DNA of 6,801 bases, from positions 1 to 6,801 of the forward strand of contig CAYOHM010000092.1 of the NCBI GenBank assembly GCA_964403785.1, in the 5' to 3' direction. The notes beneath the pieces are model-generated. The model was not told where the DNA came from. It saw nothing but the letters and a program-made list of their open reading frames with translations, and searched no databases. The DNA is from MGBC120314 sp964403785. GTDB taxonomy: Bacteria > Bacillota > Clostridia > Lachnospirales > Lachnospiraceae. Positions 1-5,189 of this stretch are shown one piece after another. Position 1 is the stretch's first letter. Every line of letters begins with the position of its first letter. The position numbers and the translations under genes are program-made.

Positions 1-988
1 CTAGCTGCAACCTTTGTTCATTTATTGTTGACTTCTGCTCGTCCAATTGCAACTGCTTCTCATCCAACTGCGACTGTTTTTCATCCAATTTCGACTTCTG
101 CTCGTCCAACATTCCTTTCTGCGCATTTATCTCATCCTGCATCACATCTATCATATACTGCACCGTGTTGCGGTCCAGTTCCCGCAGTTCTTCTGAAAAC
201 ATTGCCACCACTCCTTCTATGTTCCTGCACATTCCATAGATTTGTTCATAGATTTCCTGAAACTTCGGATAAGTTTCAATTAACTTTACTATCATTTCCG
301 GCTCATCCATTGAGAGAAACGCAAGCCACGCCTCTAGCTCGTTCTCTATCTCTTTATTGTGCATAATATTGCGGAAGATGTCAAGCGGCACAAATATGTA
401 TTTCTGCAGTAAATCTATCTTTATCCCTGTGTCAGAGGTTTGCTCGAATTTATGTATGTAGTTCTGGGTGTACTTGTGAAATTCTTTCGAACTGTTTTCG
501 AATAAGACTATTGTATACACGGTTTTGATTTTCTTGTAAGTGAAAACTTCGTCCTTCTCTGAGCGCAGTCTTTTGTACTGGCGAAGCAGTAAGTCCGATG
601 AATAGCAGGCTGCTCGCTGACCCGGAAACATATATCCGATTTTCTGGATTTCTACGTTTGCAATACTGCCATCTTCAAACTCTACTACAATATCCGTTAT
701 CAAGAGCGCTGATTCATCCGCAATTCTTGTGGAATCATTTTGAAGTATCCTAGAGATTTTAACCTTTTTGCCAATGAGCAGCGAAAGAAAATCATTTAAA
801 CGGTCAGGCGCATACTCAGGATTGAAAACCTCTTTAAAAAAAGAATCATAGAGCAGCTTTACACCCTTAACGCCGCTGCAAAAATCCAGAAATTCATTCT
901 GATATTCTTCCTTCCAACCGTTAAATGTAGCAGATAAATTTTTGTCGGCGCGGATATGAGAAAGAATTTCATCACGCGTCTTTATCAT
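1..988 (-). CDS. Rpn-like PD-(D/E)XK nuclease family transposase, C-terminus cut by window edge
   Basis: An uninterrupted frame of 329 codons starts at the ATG at 988 and runs off the left edge. I recognise it as the PD-(D/E)XK nuclease family transposase (Rpn, recombination-promoting nuclease; PDDEXK_2 type) that is multicopy in Lachnospiraceae. The likely catalytic core is D99 (in LLITDIVVE) followed by E113-I-Q115 (in NVEIQKIGY), the ExQ variant of the nuclease motif. It is followed by the family-typical FPGQRAACYSSDLLLRQY (121-138) and TVYTIVLFE (156-164). Residues 294-329 are five heptads of the LDEQKSK type, predicted coiled coil. Family members are DNA nucleases linked to RecA-independent recombination and, in E. 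coli, to phage defence; activity here is inferred. The ATG at 988 has only a weak AAGAG upstream; a better ribosome site serves another frame at 1025. Family identity is confident, exact start and biological role are not. Confidence 0.88.
   Translation of the reverse strand, partial: MIKTRDEILSHIRADKNLSATFNGWKEEYQNEFLDFCSGVKGVKLLYDSFFKEVFNPEYAPDRLNDFLSLLIGKKVKISRILQNDSTRIADESALLITDIVVEFEDGSIANVEIQKIGYMFPGQRAACYSSDLLLRQYKRLRSEKDEVFTYKKIKTVYTIVLFENSSKEFHKYTQNYIHKFEQTSDTGIKIDLLQKYIFVPLDIFRNIMHNKEIENELEAWLAFLSMDEPEMIVKLIETYPKFQEIYEQIYGMCRNIEGVVAMFSEELRELDRNTVQYMIDVMQDEINAQKGMLDEQKSKLDEKQSQLDEKQLQLDEQKSTINEQRLQL
5..109 (-). repeat. Five tandem 21-bp repeats encoding coiled-coil heptads
   Basis: Five consecutive 21-bp units encode the heptads LDEQKSK, LDEKQSQ, LDEKQLQ, LDEQKST and INEQRLQ (residues 294-328) of the Rpn-like protein, with another leucine codon at the edge. 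Leucine or isoleucine recurs every seventh residue with charged and glutamine residues between, the pattern of a coiled coil. Units of 21 bp keep the frame, so copy number can change by slippage or recombination without breaking the gene. The array may continue beyond the window. Confidence 0.9.
200..216 (-). promoter_or_regulatory. Internal Shine-Dalgarno and ATG within the Rpn-like gene
   Basis: On the minus strand AAGGAG (211-216) lies 8 nt before an in-frame ATG (200-202, codon 263). This is a stronger ribosome site than the one in front of the full-length start at 988. Translation here would give a short protein, beginning MFSEELRELDRN, made only of the C-terminal helix and the heptad array, without the nuclease domain. 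Internally translated small C-terminal products (RpnS) that inhibit the full-length toxin are known for E. coli rpn genes; applying that here is inference. Confidence 0.45.
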
Positions 989-1025
989 TGGAAAATACTC
1001 TTGTAATTTTGTTGTCAATAGACAT
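972..1025 (-). other. Short leader frame overlapping the Rpn-like start, or 5' remnant of a frameshifted gene
   Basis: An ATG at 1025 follows a GGGGG tract at a good Shine-Dalgarno distance and opens a 17-codon frame, MSIDNKITRVFSNDKDA, that stops with TGA at 972-974. It overlaps the start of the Rpn-like frame (988) by 17 nt in another frame. Either it is a translated leader coupled to the downstream gene, or the true start is 1025 and a frameshift near 975-990 separates the first codons from the rest. The stronger ribosome site at 1025 favours one of these over independent initiation at 988. Confidence 0.4.
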
Positions 1026-1050
1026 AACCCCCGTTCGTAATTAGATTAAT

Positions 1051-1095
1051 TGCTTTAAGTAAATTAAATGTTTTAAGTAATATTGCTTTAAGTGA
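1051..1095. repeat. Three TGCTTTAAGTAA direct repeats overlapping a weak candidate promoter of the Rpn-like gene
   Basis: TGCTTTAAGTAA (1051-1062), TGTTTTAAGTAA (1069-1080) and TGCTTTAAGTGA (1084-1095) are spaced 18 and 15 bp apart. On the minus strand they overlap a weak candidate promoter, TTAAAG (1086-1091) and TTTAAT (1063-1068) with a 17-bp spacer, about 40 bp upstream of the ATG at 1025. Such repeats could be regulator sites, but AT-rich sequence makes chance similarity easy. The last copy runs into the outer stem of the structured element that starts at 1091. Confidence 0.35.
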
Positions 1096-1268
1096 ATGTC
1101 GGCGAATTGCCGTGACAATACCCGTCTGATAGATGGGTGATATTCACTAAAATACTGCTCTGTGCATCACTGCACTGAGAACTTATAGCTTATAACTTAT
1201 AACTAAATACACCATAGCGCTACTGTGTAGAAACATTCTAAACCTTATCTACTCGTATGTCAATACGA
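1091..1268. repeat. Structured repeat element, copy A (three-way junction plus hairpins)
   Basis: An outer stem AGTGAAT (1091-1097) / ATTCACT (1142-1148) encloses two hairpins: CGGC/GCCG (1100-1103 with 1109-1112) and an 8-bp stem ACCCGTCT/AGATGGGT (1120-1127 with 1131-1138). Downstream are a hairpin GTGCA/TGCAC (1162-1166 with 1171-1175, extended by CTC/GAG), a stem GTAGA/TCTAC (1227-1231 with 1248-1252) directly before TCGTA, and TCGTAT/ATACGA (1253-1268). Between them lies a 7-bp tandem repeat ACTTATA/GCTTATA/ACTTATA (1181-1201). A second copy at 1563 shares the architecture, including an identical 18-bp block (1136-1153). It may be a non-coding RNA or a mobile hairpin element; I cannot assign it to a known family. 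Strand is undecided because the stems read equally in both directions. Confidence 0.6.
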
Positions 1269-1359
1269 ATTAGCGATTTATATAAAGATTTAATTGTTTG
1301 TTAATATTCTGTTCATAAACGGTTTGTAGGCGCAATTTTGAGGCTCGCTCTCGCTCAAA

Positions 1360-1417
1360 GTTTGCCGCAACGGTACATAAGGCAGCAAAATACGCTGCCT
1401 AAGAACCGGCGGCAAAC
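1360..1417. repeat. Hairpin core, left copy
   Basis: Nested complementary segments GTTTGCCG/CGGCAAAC (1360-1367 with 1410-1417), GGT/ACC (1372-1374 with 1405-1407) and AGGCAGC/GCTGCCT (1380-1386 with 1394-1400) form a long interrupted hairpin with a 7-nt apical loop. It lies between inverted copies of the 24-bp motif, which would extend the stem. There is no T-run beside the hairpin, so it is not a textbook intrinsic terminator. Confidence 0.7.
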
Positions 1418-1422
1418 AATGT

Positions 1423-1516
1423 CCTTAAAATTGCACCTGCAAACCTGCTGCTTTGATGCGACAGTGACATTGCTTCAAAATTGCATCCGCAAACCTACTG
1501 CTTTGATGCGACAGTG
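1423..1516. repeat. 50-bp-period tandem duplication in the left arm
   Basis: Two copies with a 50-bp period (1423-1466 and 1473-1516) share TTGCAYCYGCAAACCT and end in the identical CTTTGATGCGACAGTG. The right arm has an equivalent pair in the opposite orientation (motif copies at 1709 and 1763). This indicates that the duplication was present before, or copied along with, the arms. The small frames that cross this stretch are not credible genes. Confidence 0.7.
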
Positions 1517-1562
1517 GCGTACATTTGACTCATAATAGTATACAAATTTTATTGTTATTATC

Positions 1563-1680
1563 GTAGAATGTCGGCGAAACGCCGTGACCCATACCTGCCA
1601 GAATGACAGGTGATATTCACTAAAATTGCCGTTCCGTAGCACCGGACTGTGTTTGTGTATGTAGATTCCGACACACTCGT
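1563..1680. repeat. Structured repeat element, copy B, in the centre of the inverted repeat
   Basis: Shares with copy A the blocks GAATGTCGGCGAA (1566-1578), GCCGTGAC (1581-1588) and the 18-bp GGTGATATTCACTAAAAT (1609-1626). Hairpins: CGGCG/CGCCG (1572-1576 with 1580-1584), ACCTG/CAGGT (1593-1597 with 1607-1611) with inner pairs beyond a C-A mismatch, TCCG/CGGA (1633-1636 with 1643-1646), then TGTGT/ACACA (1654-1658 with 1671-1675) just before CTCGTA. In the second hairpin several pairs differ from copy A on both sides yet still pair. The outer stem is weaker here (GAAT/ATTC only). It lacks about 60 bp that copy A carries between the third and fourth stems. Confidence 0.6.
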
Positions 1681-1790
1681 AATTCTCCACTAGTGCACCA
1701 TAGCAGCAAGTTTGCAGGTGCAATCTTGAGGCAAAATTGTTTGCTGTTGCGCCAAGGCAGTAGGTTTGCAGGCGCGATTTTAAGGCAATT

Positions 1791-1849
1791 GTTTGCCGCC
1801 GGTACTTAGGCAGCGTATTTTGCTGCCTTATGTACCGCTGCTGGCAAAC
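1791..1849. repeat. Hairpin core, right copy
   Basis: Inverted counterpart of the hairpin core at 1360-1417, near-identical by eye. Its pairs are GTTTGCC/GGCAAAC (1791-1797 with 1843-1849), GGTAC/GTACC (1801-1805 with 1832-1836) and AGGCAGC/GCTGCCT (1808-1814 with 1822-1828). The middle stem is longer than in the left copy (5 pairs against 3). It would be the first long hairpin transcribed by read-through from sigH and might stabilise or end that transcript, although no U-tract follows. Confidence 0.7.
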
Positions 1850-1864
1850 TCTTAGCGCAAGCGG

Positions 1865-1937
1865 GCCTTAAAATCGTGCCTACAAACCCTCCCTTAGTCG
1901 GGATCGAGCCTCAAAATCGTGCCTACAAACCCTCCCC
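1865..1937. repeat. 43-bp-period direct repeat abutting the sigH stop
   Basis: Two copies of the 24-bp motif, each followed by CCCTCCC, lie 43 bp apart (motifs at 1865-1888 and 1908-1931). The array ends two or three bases from the sigH stop codon, so the repeat island reaches right up to the coding sequence. Repeats of this kind directly after a stop codon are typical of dispersed palindromic elements that accumulate at operon ends. Confidence 0.65.
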
Positions 1938-2552
1938 CTACAAAATATTCAACAGCTTATTTTTTATCCTCTGCAGCGCATTATCTATTGATTTCGGGGA
2001 TTTTCCCATCATAGCTGCAATCTCGACGTAGCCTTTGCCGGCTGCAAATGCTTTTATTACTTCCTTTTCGTAGTCACTCAGTTCATTCAGAAGATGCTTT
2101 TGCATATCCTGTGCGGATTCACGGTCTATATACCATTCTTCGGGATTGGCTTCGTTTTCGGAAATCAAGGTGTCAAAGAGTGTGGTTTCACCATCCTCAT
2201 CATCATTTGTATCAAGCGGCATATAAAAGGAAATATAGGTATTAAGCGGATTATGCTTCTTACGGTTTGCGCTGCTTACAGCCGTGCACAACTGTCTGTT
2301 GATACACATGCTCGCAAACGTAGAAAAAGACGCATTTTTATCACTGTCAAAATCACGGACTGCCTTATAAAGTCCTATCATTCCCTCCTGAATAAGGTCA
2401 TCGCTGTCACCGCCTGCAATATACATTGCTTTTGCCTTTTTTTTCACAAGATTCTTATATCGGTTAAGCAGCTCTTCGCATGCATCTTCGTCGCCAAAAC
2501 GGTATTCTTTTATAAGTTCATCATCAGAAAAAACAGAATAATCCTTTTTCAT
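1938..2552 (-). CDS. sigH: RNA polymerase sigma-H (SigH/Spo0H family)
   Basis: A 204-residue sigma-70 family protein that directs RNA polymerase to alternative promoters; in Bacillus and sporulating clostridia SigH drives early sporulation and competence genes. Region 2 spans about residues 9-105 and contains DDLIQEGMIGLYKAVRDF (51-68), nearly the Bacillus SigH sequence, followed by NRQLCTAVSSANRKKHNPLN. Region 4 ends in KSIDNALQRIKNKL (187-200), the helix-turn-helix signature of SigH. I chose ATG 2552 because AAGGA (2560-2564) sits 7 nt upstream; a TTG at 2570 extends the frame by six codons but lacks a ribosome site. It lies 26 nt after rlmB, as the last gene of the operon. yacP, usually between rlmB and sigH in Bacillus, is absent, and no rpmG-secE-nusG follows within the window. 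The link to sporulation in this organism is not shown. Confidence 0.92.
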   Translation of the reverse strand: MKKDYSVFSDDELIKEYRFGDEDACEELLNRYKNLVKKKAKAMYIAGGDSDDLIQEGMIGLYKAVRDFDSDKNASFSTFASMCINRQLCTAVSSANRKKHNPLNTYISFYMPLDTNDDEDGETTLFDTLISENEANPEEWYIDRESAQDMQKHLLNELSDYEKEVIKAFAAGKGYVEIAAMMGKSPKSIDNALQRIKNKLLNIL

Positions 2553-2559
2553 CACCATT

Positions 2560-2564
2560 TCCTT
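2560..2564 (-). promoter_or_regulatory. Ribosome binding site setting the sigH start
   Basis: AAGGA on the minus strand is 7 nt before ATG 2552 (protein beginning MKKDYSVF). It overlaps the codons of the longer TTG-initiated frame, which makes the shorter start preferable. Confidence 0.7.
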
Positions 2565-2578
2565 ATGCAAAACTGAAT

Positions 2579-3319
2579 TTAACCAAGTCTCTGTCTTACT
2601 ATTTCAAATGCAAGAACTCCGGCTGCCACCGAAGCATTGAGCGAATCTATATCGCCCTTCATAGGTATTGATGCAACCATATCACATTTTTCTTTGACAA
2701 GTCTGCCGACGCCCTCTCCTTCATTGCCTATTACCAGACCTATTGGTCCCTTTAAATTAAGGTCATACATTCTTGTTCCGTCCATATCACCGCAGACAAA
2801 CCACAGACCTTCTTTTTTAAGCTCATCTATTGTCGAGGCGATATTGGTAACCTTTGCAACAGGCGTATAATTAAGCGCTCCTGCCGAGGTTTTAAGCACT
2901 GTGGCAGTAAGGCCTGCCGCACGTCTTTTTGGAATAATTACTCCATGTGCACCGCTTAGATTGGCAGTTCTTATAATAGCGCCCAGATTGTGCGGGTCTT
3001 CAATCTCATCCAGTATAAAAATAAACGGGTCCTCGCCCTTATCCCTTGCTGCCTTCAATATATCCGAAACCTCTGCATATTCATATGCAGCAGCAAATGC
3101 AATTACACCCTGATGTTTTCCCGTCTGTGACATATTATCAAGACGCTCCTTAGTCACAAATGTAATCAGGCTTCCTGCTTTTTTGGCTTCTCTTAATATT
3201 GTCTTAATCGGGCCGTCCTGGCATCCGTCAAGAATAAACAATTTATCAATTGTCCTGCCGCTGCGGAGGGCTTCAATTACGGCATTGCGCCCTTCAATGG
3301 TAAATTCTTCGTATCTCAT
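2579..3319 (-). CDS. rlmB: 23S rRNA (guanosine-2'-O-)-methyltransferase RlmB (TrmH/SpoU family)
   Basis: A 246-residue SPOUT methyltransferase using S-adenosylmethionine to methylate the ribose of a 23S rRNA guanosine (G2251 in E. coli). The N-terminal RNA-binding domain covers about residues 5-80 (EGRNAVIEAL at 9-18). The SPOUT domain carries motif 1, LDEIEDPHNLGAIIRTANL (103-121) with catalytic-type N111 and R117; motif 2, GLVIGNEGEGV (194-204); and motif 3, IPMKGDIDSLNASVAAGVL (218-236). Length is typical. Its ATG overlaps the mrnC stop as TAATG, with GGAG 8 nt upstream, so translation is probably coupled. The position between mrnC and sigH is the conserved Firmicute order (Bacillus yacO). 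Other TrmH-family specificities are possible from sequence alone, but synteny favours RlmB. Confidence 0.93.
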   Translation of the reverse strand: MRYEEFTIEGRNAVIEALRSGRTIDKLFILDGCQDGPIKTILREAKKAGSLITFVTKERLDNMSQTGKHQGVIAFAAAYEYAEVSDILKAARDKGEDPFIFILDEIEDPHNLGAIIRTANLSGAHGVIIPKRRAAGLTATVLKTSAGALNYTPVAKVTNIASTIDELKKEGLWFVCGDMDGTRMYDLNLKGPIGLVIGNEGEGVGRLVKEKCDMVASIPMKGDIDSLNASVAAGVLAFEIVRQRLG

Positions 3320-3747
3320 TATATTTCTCCCACTTCCACAAGTGCCATTTTGATTATTTCAAGCATTCTCGCATATTGCCCCGTCAGGTACAAAAATCCT
3401 ACAAGCGCCTCAAATCCGGTAGCTTTTCTGTAATCCATAACGGAGGCATTCTTAGCCGAGGTATGTGATTTGGCATTACGTCCGCGCTTATAAAAGGACA
3501 GCTCCTGTTTGTTAAGCTTATCCTCGAGGAAATCCGCCATTCTTGCCTGTGTTTCTGCCTTAACGATTTTGCTGGTATGATGATGCAGCTTGTTCACCTG
3601 CACATTGCCTTTATTGACCACATAGGAACGAATAACCAGGTCAAACACCGCATCACCCAAATATGCAAGAGTAAGAGGGGAATAACCTGTAAGGTCAGTC
3701 TCCTTAAACTCCAGGCTTTTTTTCATTTCATCAATAAAATCACTCAT
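3319..3747 (-). CDS. mrnC: Mini-ribonuclease III (Mini-III)
   Basis: A 142-residue protein consisting of an RNase III catalytic domain alone, without the double-stranded RNA-binding domain. In Bacillus this dimeric enzyme trims the ends of 23S rRNA precursor. The signature LAYLGDAVFDLVIR (27-40) supplies the catalytic Asp (D32), and TGFEALVGFLYL (110-121) supplies the second acidic residue (E113); RGRNAKS (88-94) and KNASVMDYRKA (99-109) are typical of Mini-III. Length is normal. The start codon overlaps the cysS stop (TAATG at 3747) and its stop overlaps the rlmB start (TAATG at 3319). This indicates translational coupling of cysS, mrnC and rlmB, a conserved trio in Firmicutes. Confidence 0.93.
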   Translation of the reverse strand: MSDFIDEMKKSLEFKETDLTGYSPLTLAYLGDAVFDLVIRSYVVNKGNVQVNKLHHHTSKIVKAETQARMADFLEDKLNKQELSFYKRGRNAKSHTSAKNASVMDYRKATGFEALVGFLYLTGQYARMLEIIKMALVEVGEI

Positions 3748-5150
3748 TACAGCCTTCTCCAGCGCACACCCTCTCTTGTATCCTCAATCGCAATGCCCTC
3801 CTTGAGAAGCTCACTGCGGATTGCATCTGCAAGAGCAAAGTTTTTCTCTTTCTTTGCTATTTTACGTTCTTCTATCTTACCCAGAACATAATTTGTAAAT
3901 TCCTCATCCGCGTCGGAATCAGCTGCATTTCTTCCTGAAAGAAGGTCAAGTGATAACACCTTATCAAAGCTCTCAATAAGAGCGAGCTTTGTCTTATCGC
4001 CTATGTCAGCCCTCAGCACGTCATACACGGCTGTAATTGCCATTGAGGTGTTAATGTCATTGCCGATAGCATCCTTAAACTGCTCATTAAACCTGTCAAA
4101 GGCTTCATTATCCACATTTCCTTCATCCTTAAGTTCAGAAATCTTCTTAATCAGTTTATTATATGCGGTAGCGACATTATCCATTACCTCATACGAAAAT
4201 TCCAGCGGTTTCCTGTAATGTGACTGCAGACAGAACATACGGTAAACCAAAGGATTGTAGCCCTTACTTTCAAGAAGGGAAACCGTAAGGAAATCTCCCT
4301 TTGACTTACTCATCTTGCCCGTCTGGTCATTTAAATGATGCACATGGAACCAATAATTACACCACTTATGTCCCAGATATGCCTCGCTCTGTGCTATTTC
4401 ATTTGTGTGATGCGGGAAAATATTATCCACACCTCCGCAATGAATATCCATATATTCTCCAAGATGCTTCATACTTATACATGAGCACTCTATATGCCAG
4501 CCCGGATAACCAAGTCCCCATGGGCTTTCCCACTTAAGCTCCTGATTATCGAATTTTGACTTTGTAAACCAGAGAACGAAATCGCTCTTATTACGTTTAT
4601 TGGTATCCTCCTCAACATCATCACGCACGCCTACCATAAGCTCCTTCTCGCTCTGACTTGAGAAAACATAATAATCCTTAAGCTTTGAGGTATCAAAGTA
4701 AATATTTTCACCCGCCTTATAGGCATAGCCCTTTTCAAGGAGAACGGTAATCATATGAATAAATTCATCAATACAGTTCGTAGCAGGCTCCACTACATCC
4801 GGCATCTTTATATTAAGCTTCTTACAATCGTCAAAAAAAGCATCCGTATAGAACTTTGCAATCTCCATAACCGTCTTATGCTCTCTTTTAGCGCCTTTAA
4901 GCATTTTATCCTCACCTGTATCAGCATCGCTTGACAAATGTCCGACATCAGTGATATTCATAACTCTCTTAACATCATATCCGACGTACCTTAATGTTTT
5001 TTCAAGCACATCCTCCATAATATAGCTTCGCAAATTACCGATGTGTGCATAGTGATATACCGTCGGTCCACAGGTATACATACTTACTTTGCCTTCAACA
5101 TTTGGCACAAATTCTTCAACATTTCTGGTCAATGTATTAAAAATCCTCAT
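3747..5150 (-). CDS. cysS: Cysteinyl-tRNA synthetase
   Basis: A 467-residue class I aminoacyl-tRNA synthetase that charges tRNA-Cys in the cytoplasm. The HIGH motif is HIGN (36-39) in YHYAHIGNLRSY, and the KMSKS motif is complete (279-283, GKMSKSKG). The four expected zinc ligands that recognise the substrate thiol are present: C27 (MYTCGPTVY), C222 (WHIECSC), H247 and E251 (IFPHHTNE). Their spacing matches E. coli CysRS. The C-terminal part holds a DALR-like helical domain and ends in the family-typical IEDTREGVRWRRL. The start at 5150 has a strong AGGAGG a few bases upstream. It lies 39 nt after ispF and overlaps mrnC by one base. No T-box leader is visible in front of it or of the operon. 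Confidence 0.97.
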   Translation of the reverse strand: MRIFNTLTRNVEEFVPNVEGKVSMYTCGPTVYHYAHIGNLRSYIMEDVLEKTLRYVGYDVKRVMNITDVGHLSSDADTGEDKMLKGAKREHKTVMEIAKFYTDAFFDDCKKLNIKMPDVVEPATNCIDEFIHMITVLLEKGYAYKAGENIYFDTSKLKDYYVFSSQSEKELMVGVRDDVEEDTNKRNKSDFVLWFTKSKFDNQELKWESPWGLGYPGWHIECSCISMKHLGEYMDIHCGGVDNIFPHHTNEIAQSEAYLGHKWCNYWFHVHHLNDQTGKMSKSKGDFLTVSLLESKGYNPLVYRMFCLQSHYRKPLEFSYEVMDNVATAYNKLIKKISELKDEGNVDNEAFDRFNEQFKDAIGNDINTSMAITAVYDVLRADIGDKTKLALIESFDKVLSLDLLSGRNAADSDADEEFTNYVLGKIEERKIAKKEKNFALADAIRSELLKEGIAIEDTREGVRWRRL

Positions 5151-5189
5151 ATTATCCTCCTGTCCTGCATCTGTATCCTTGAGTTTGTA

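Larger units (their letters stand above)
1321..1888. repeat. Large inverted repeat, about 200-bp arms around a 171-bp centre
   Basis: The left arm (1321-1516) is the imperfect reverse complement of the right arm (1688-1888). The best conserved part is a hairpin core of about 58 bp (1360-1417 against 1791-1849) with three differences by eye. Both arms end outward in a 24-bp motif beginning GTTTGTAGGCGCAATTTT or GTTTGTAGGCACGATTTT. The motif occurs seven times in the region: 1321-1344, 1423-1445 (inverted), 1472-1495 (inverted), 1709-1732, 1763-1786, 1865-1888 (inverted) and 1908-1931 (inverted). The centre (1517-1687) holds structured element copy B. No transposase or other convincing coding frame lies inside, so this resembles a MITE-like or BIME-like repeat composite. 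No target-site duplication was evident. Confidence 0.75.

Noticed and set aside
1091..1153. Hammerhead or similar small ribozyme in the three-way junction element
   Set aside because: The conserved hammerhead core (CTGATGA with GAAA at the junction) is not present in either copy.
1338..1535. Plus-strand frame of 65 codons in the repeat island
   Set aside because: It follows the tandem and inverted repeats (the protein repeat simply mirrors the 50-bp duplication), has no ribosome site and resembles no protein I know.
1475..1723. Minus-strand frame of 82 codons crossing the centre of the inverted repeat
   Set aside because: It runs through structured element B and both arms; its composition reflects the repeats and there is no convincing ribosome site.
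1791..1849. Intrinsic terminator of the sigH operon
   Set aside because: The hairpin is strong but no run of T follows on the minus strand, so only a general structural role can be claimed.
1321..1931. CRISPR array suggested by seven copies of a 24-bp motif
   Set aside because: Copies occur in both orientations, spacing is irregular (from about 30 to over 200 bp), the intervening sequence is itself repeated, and no cas gene is present.
2094..2576. Long plus-strand frame opposite sigH
   Set aside because: A shadow of the sigH coding strand; the minus-strand product is an unmistakable SigH.
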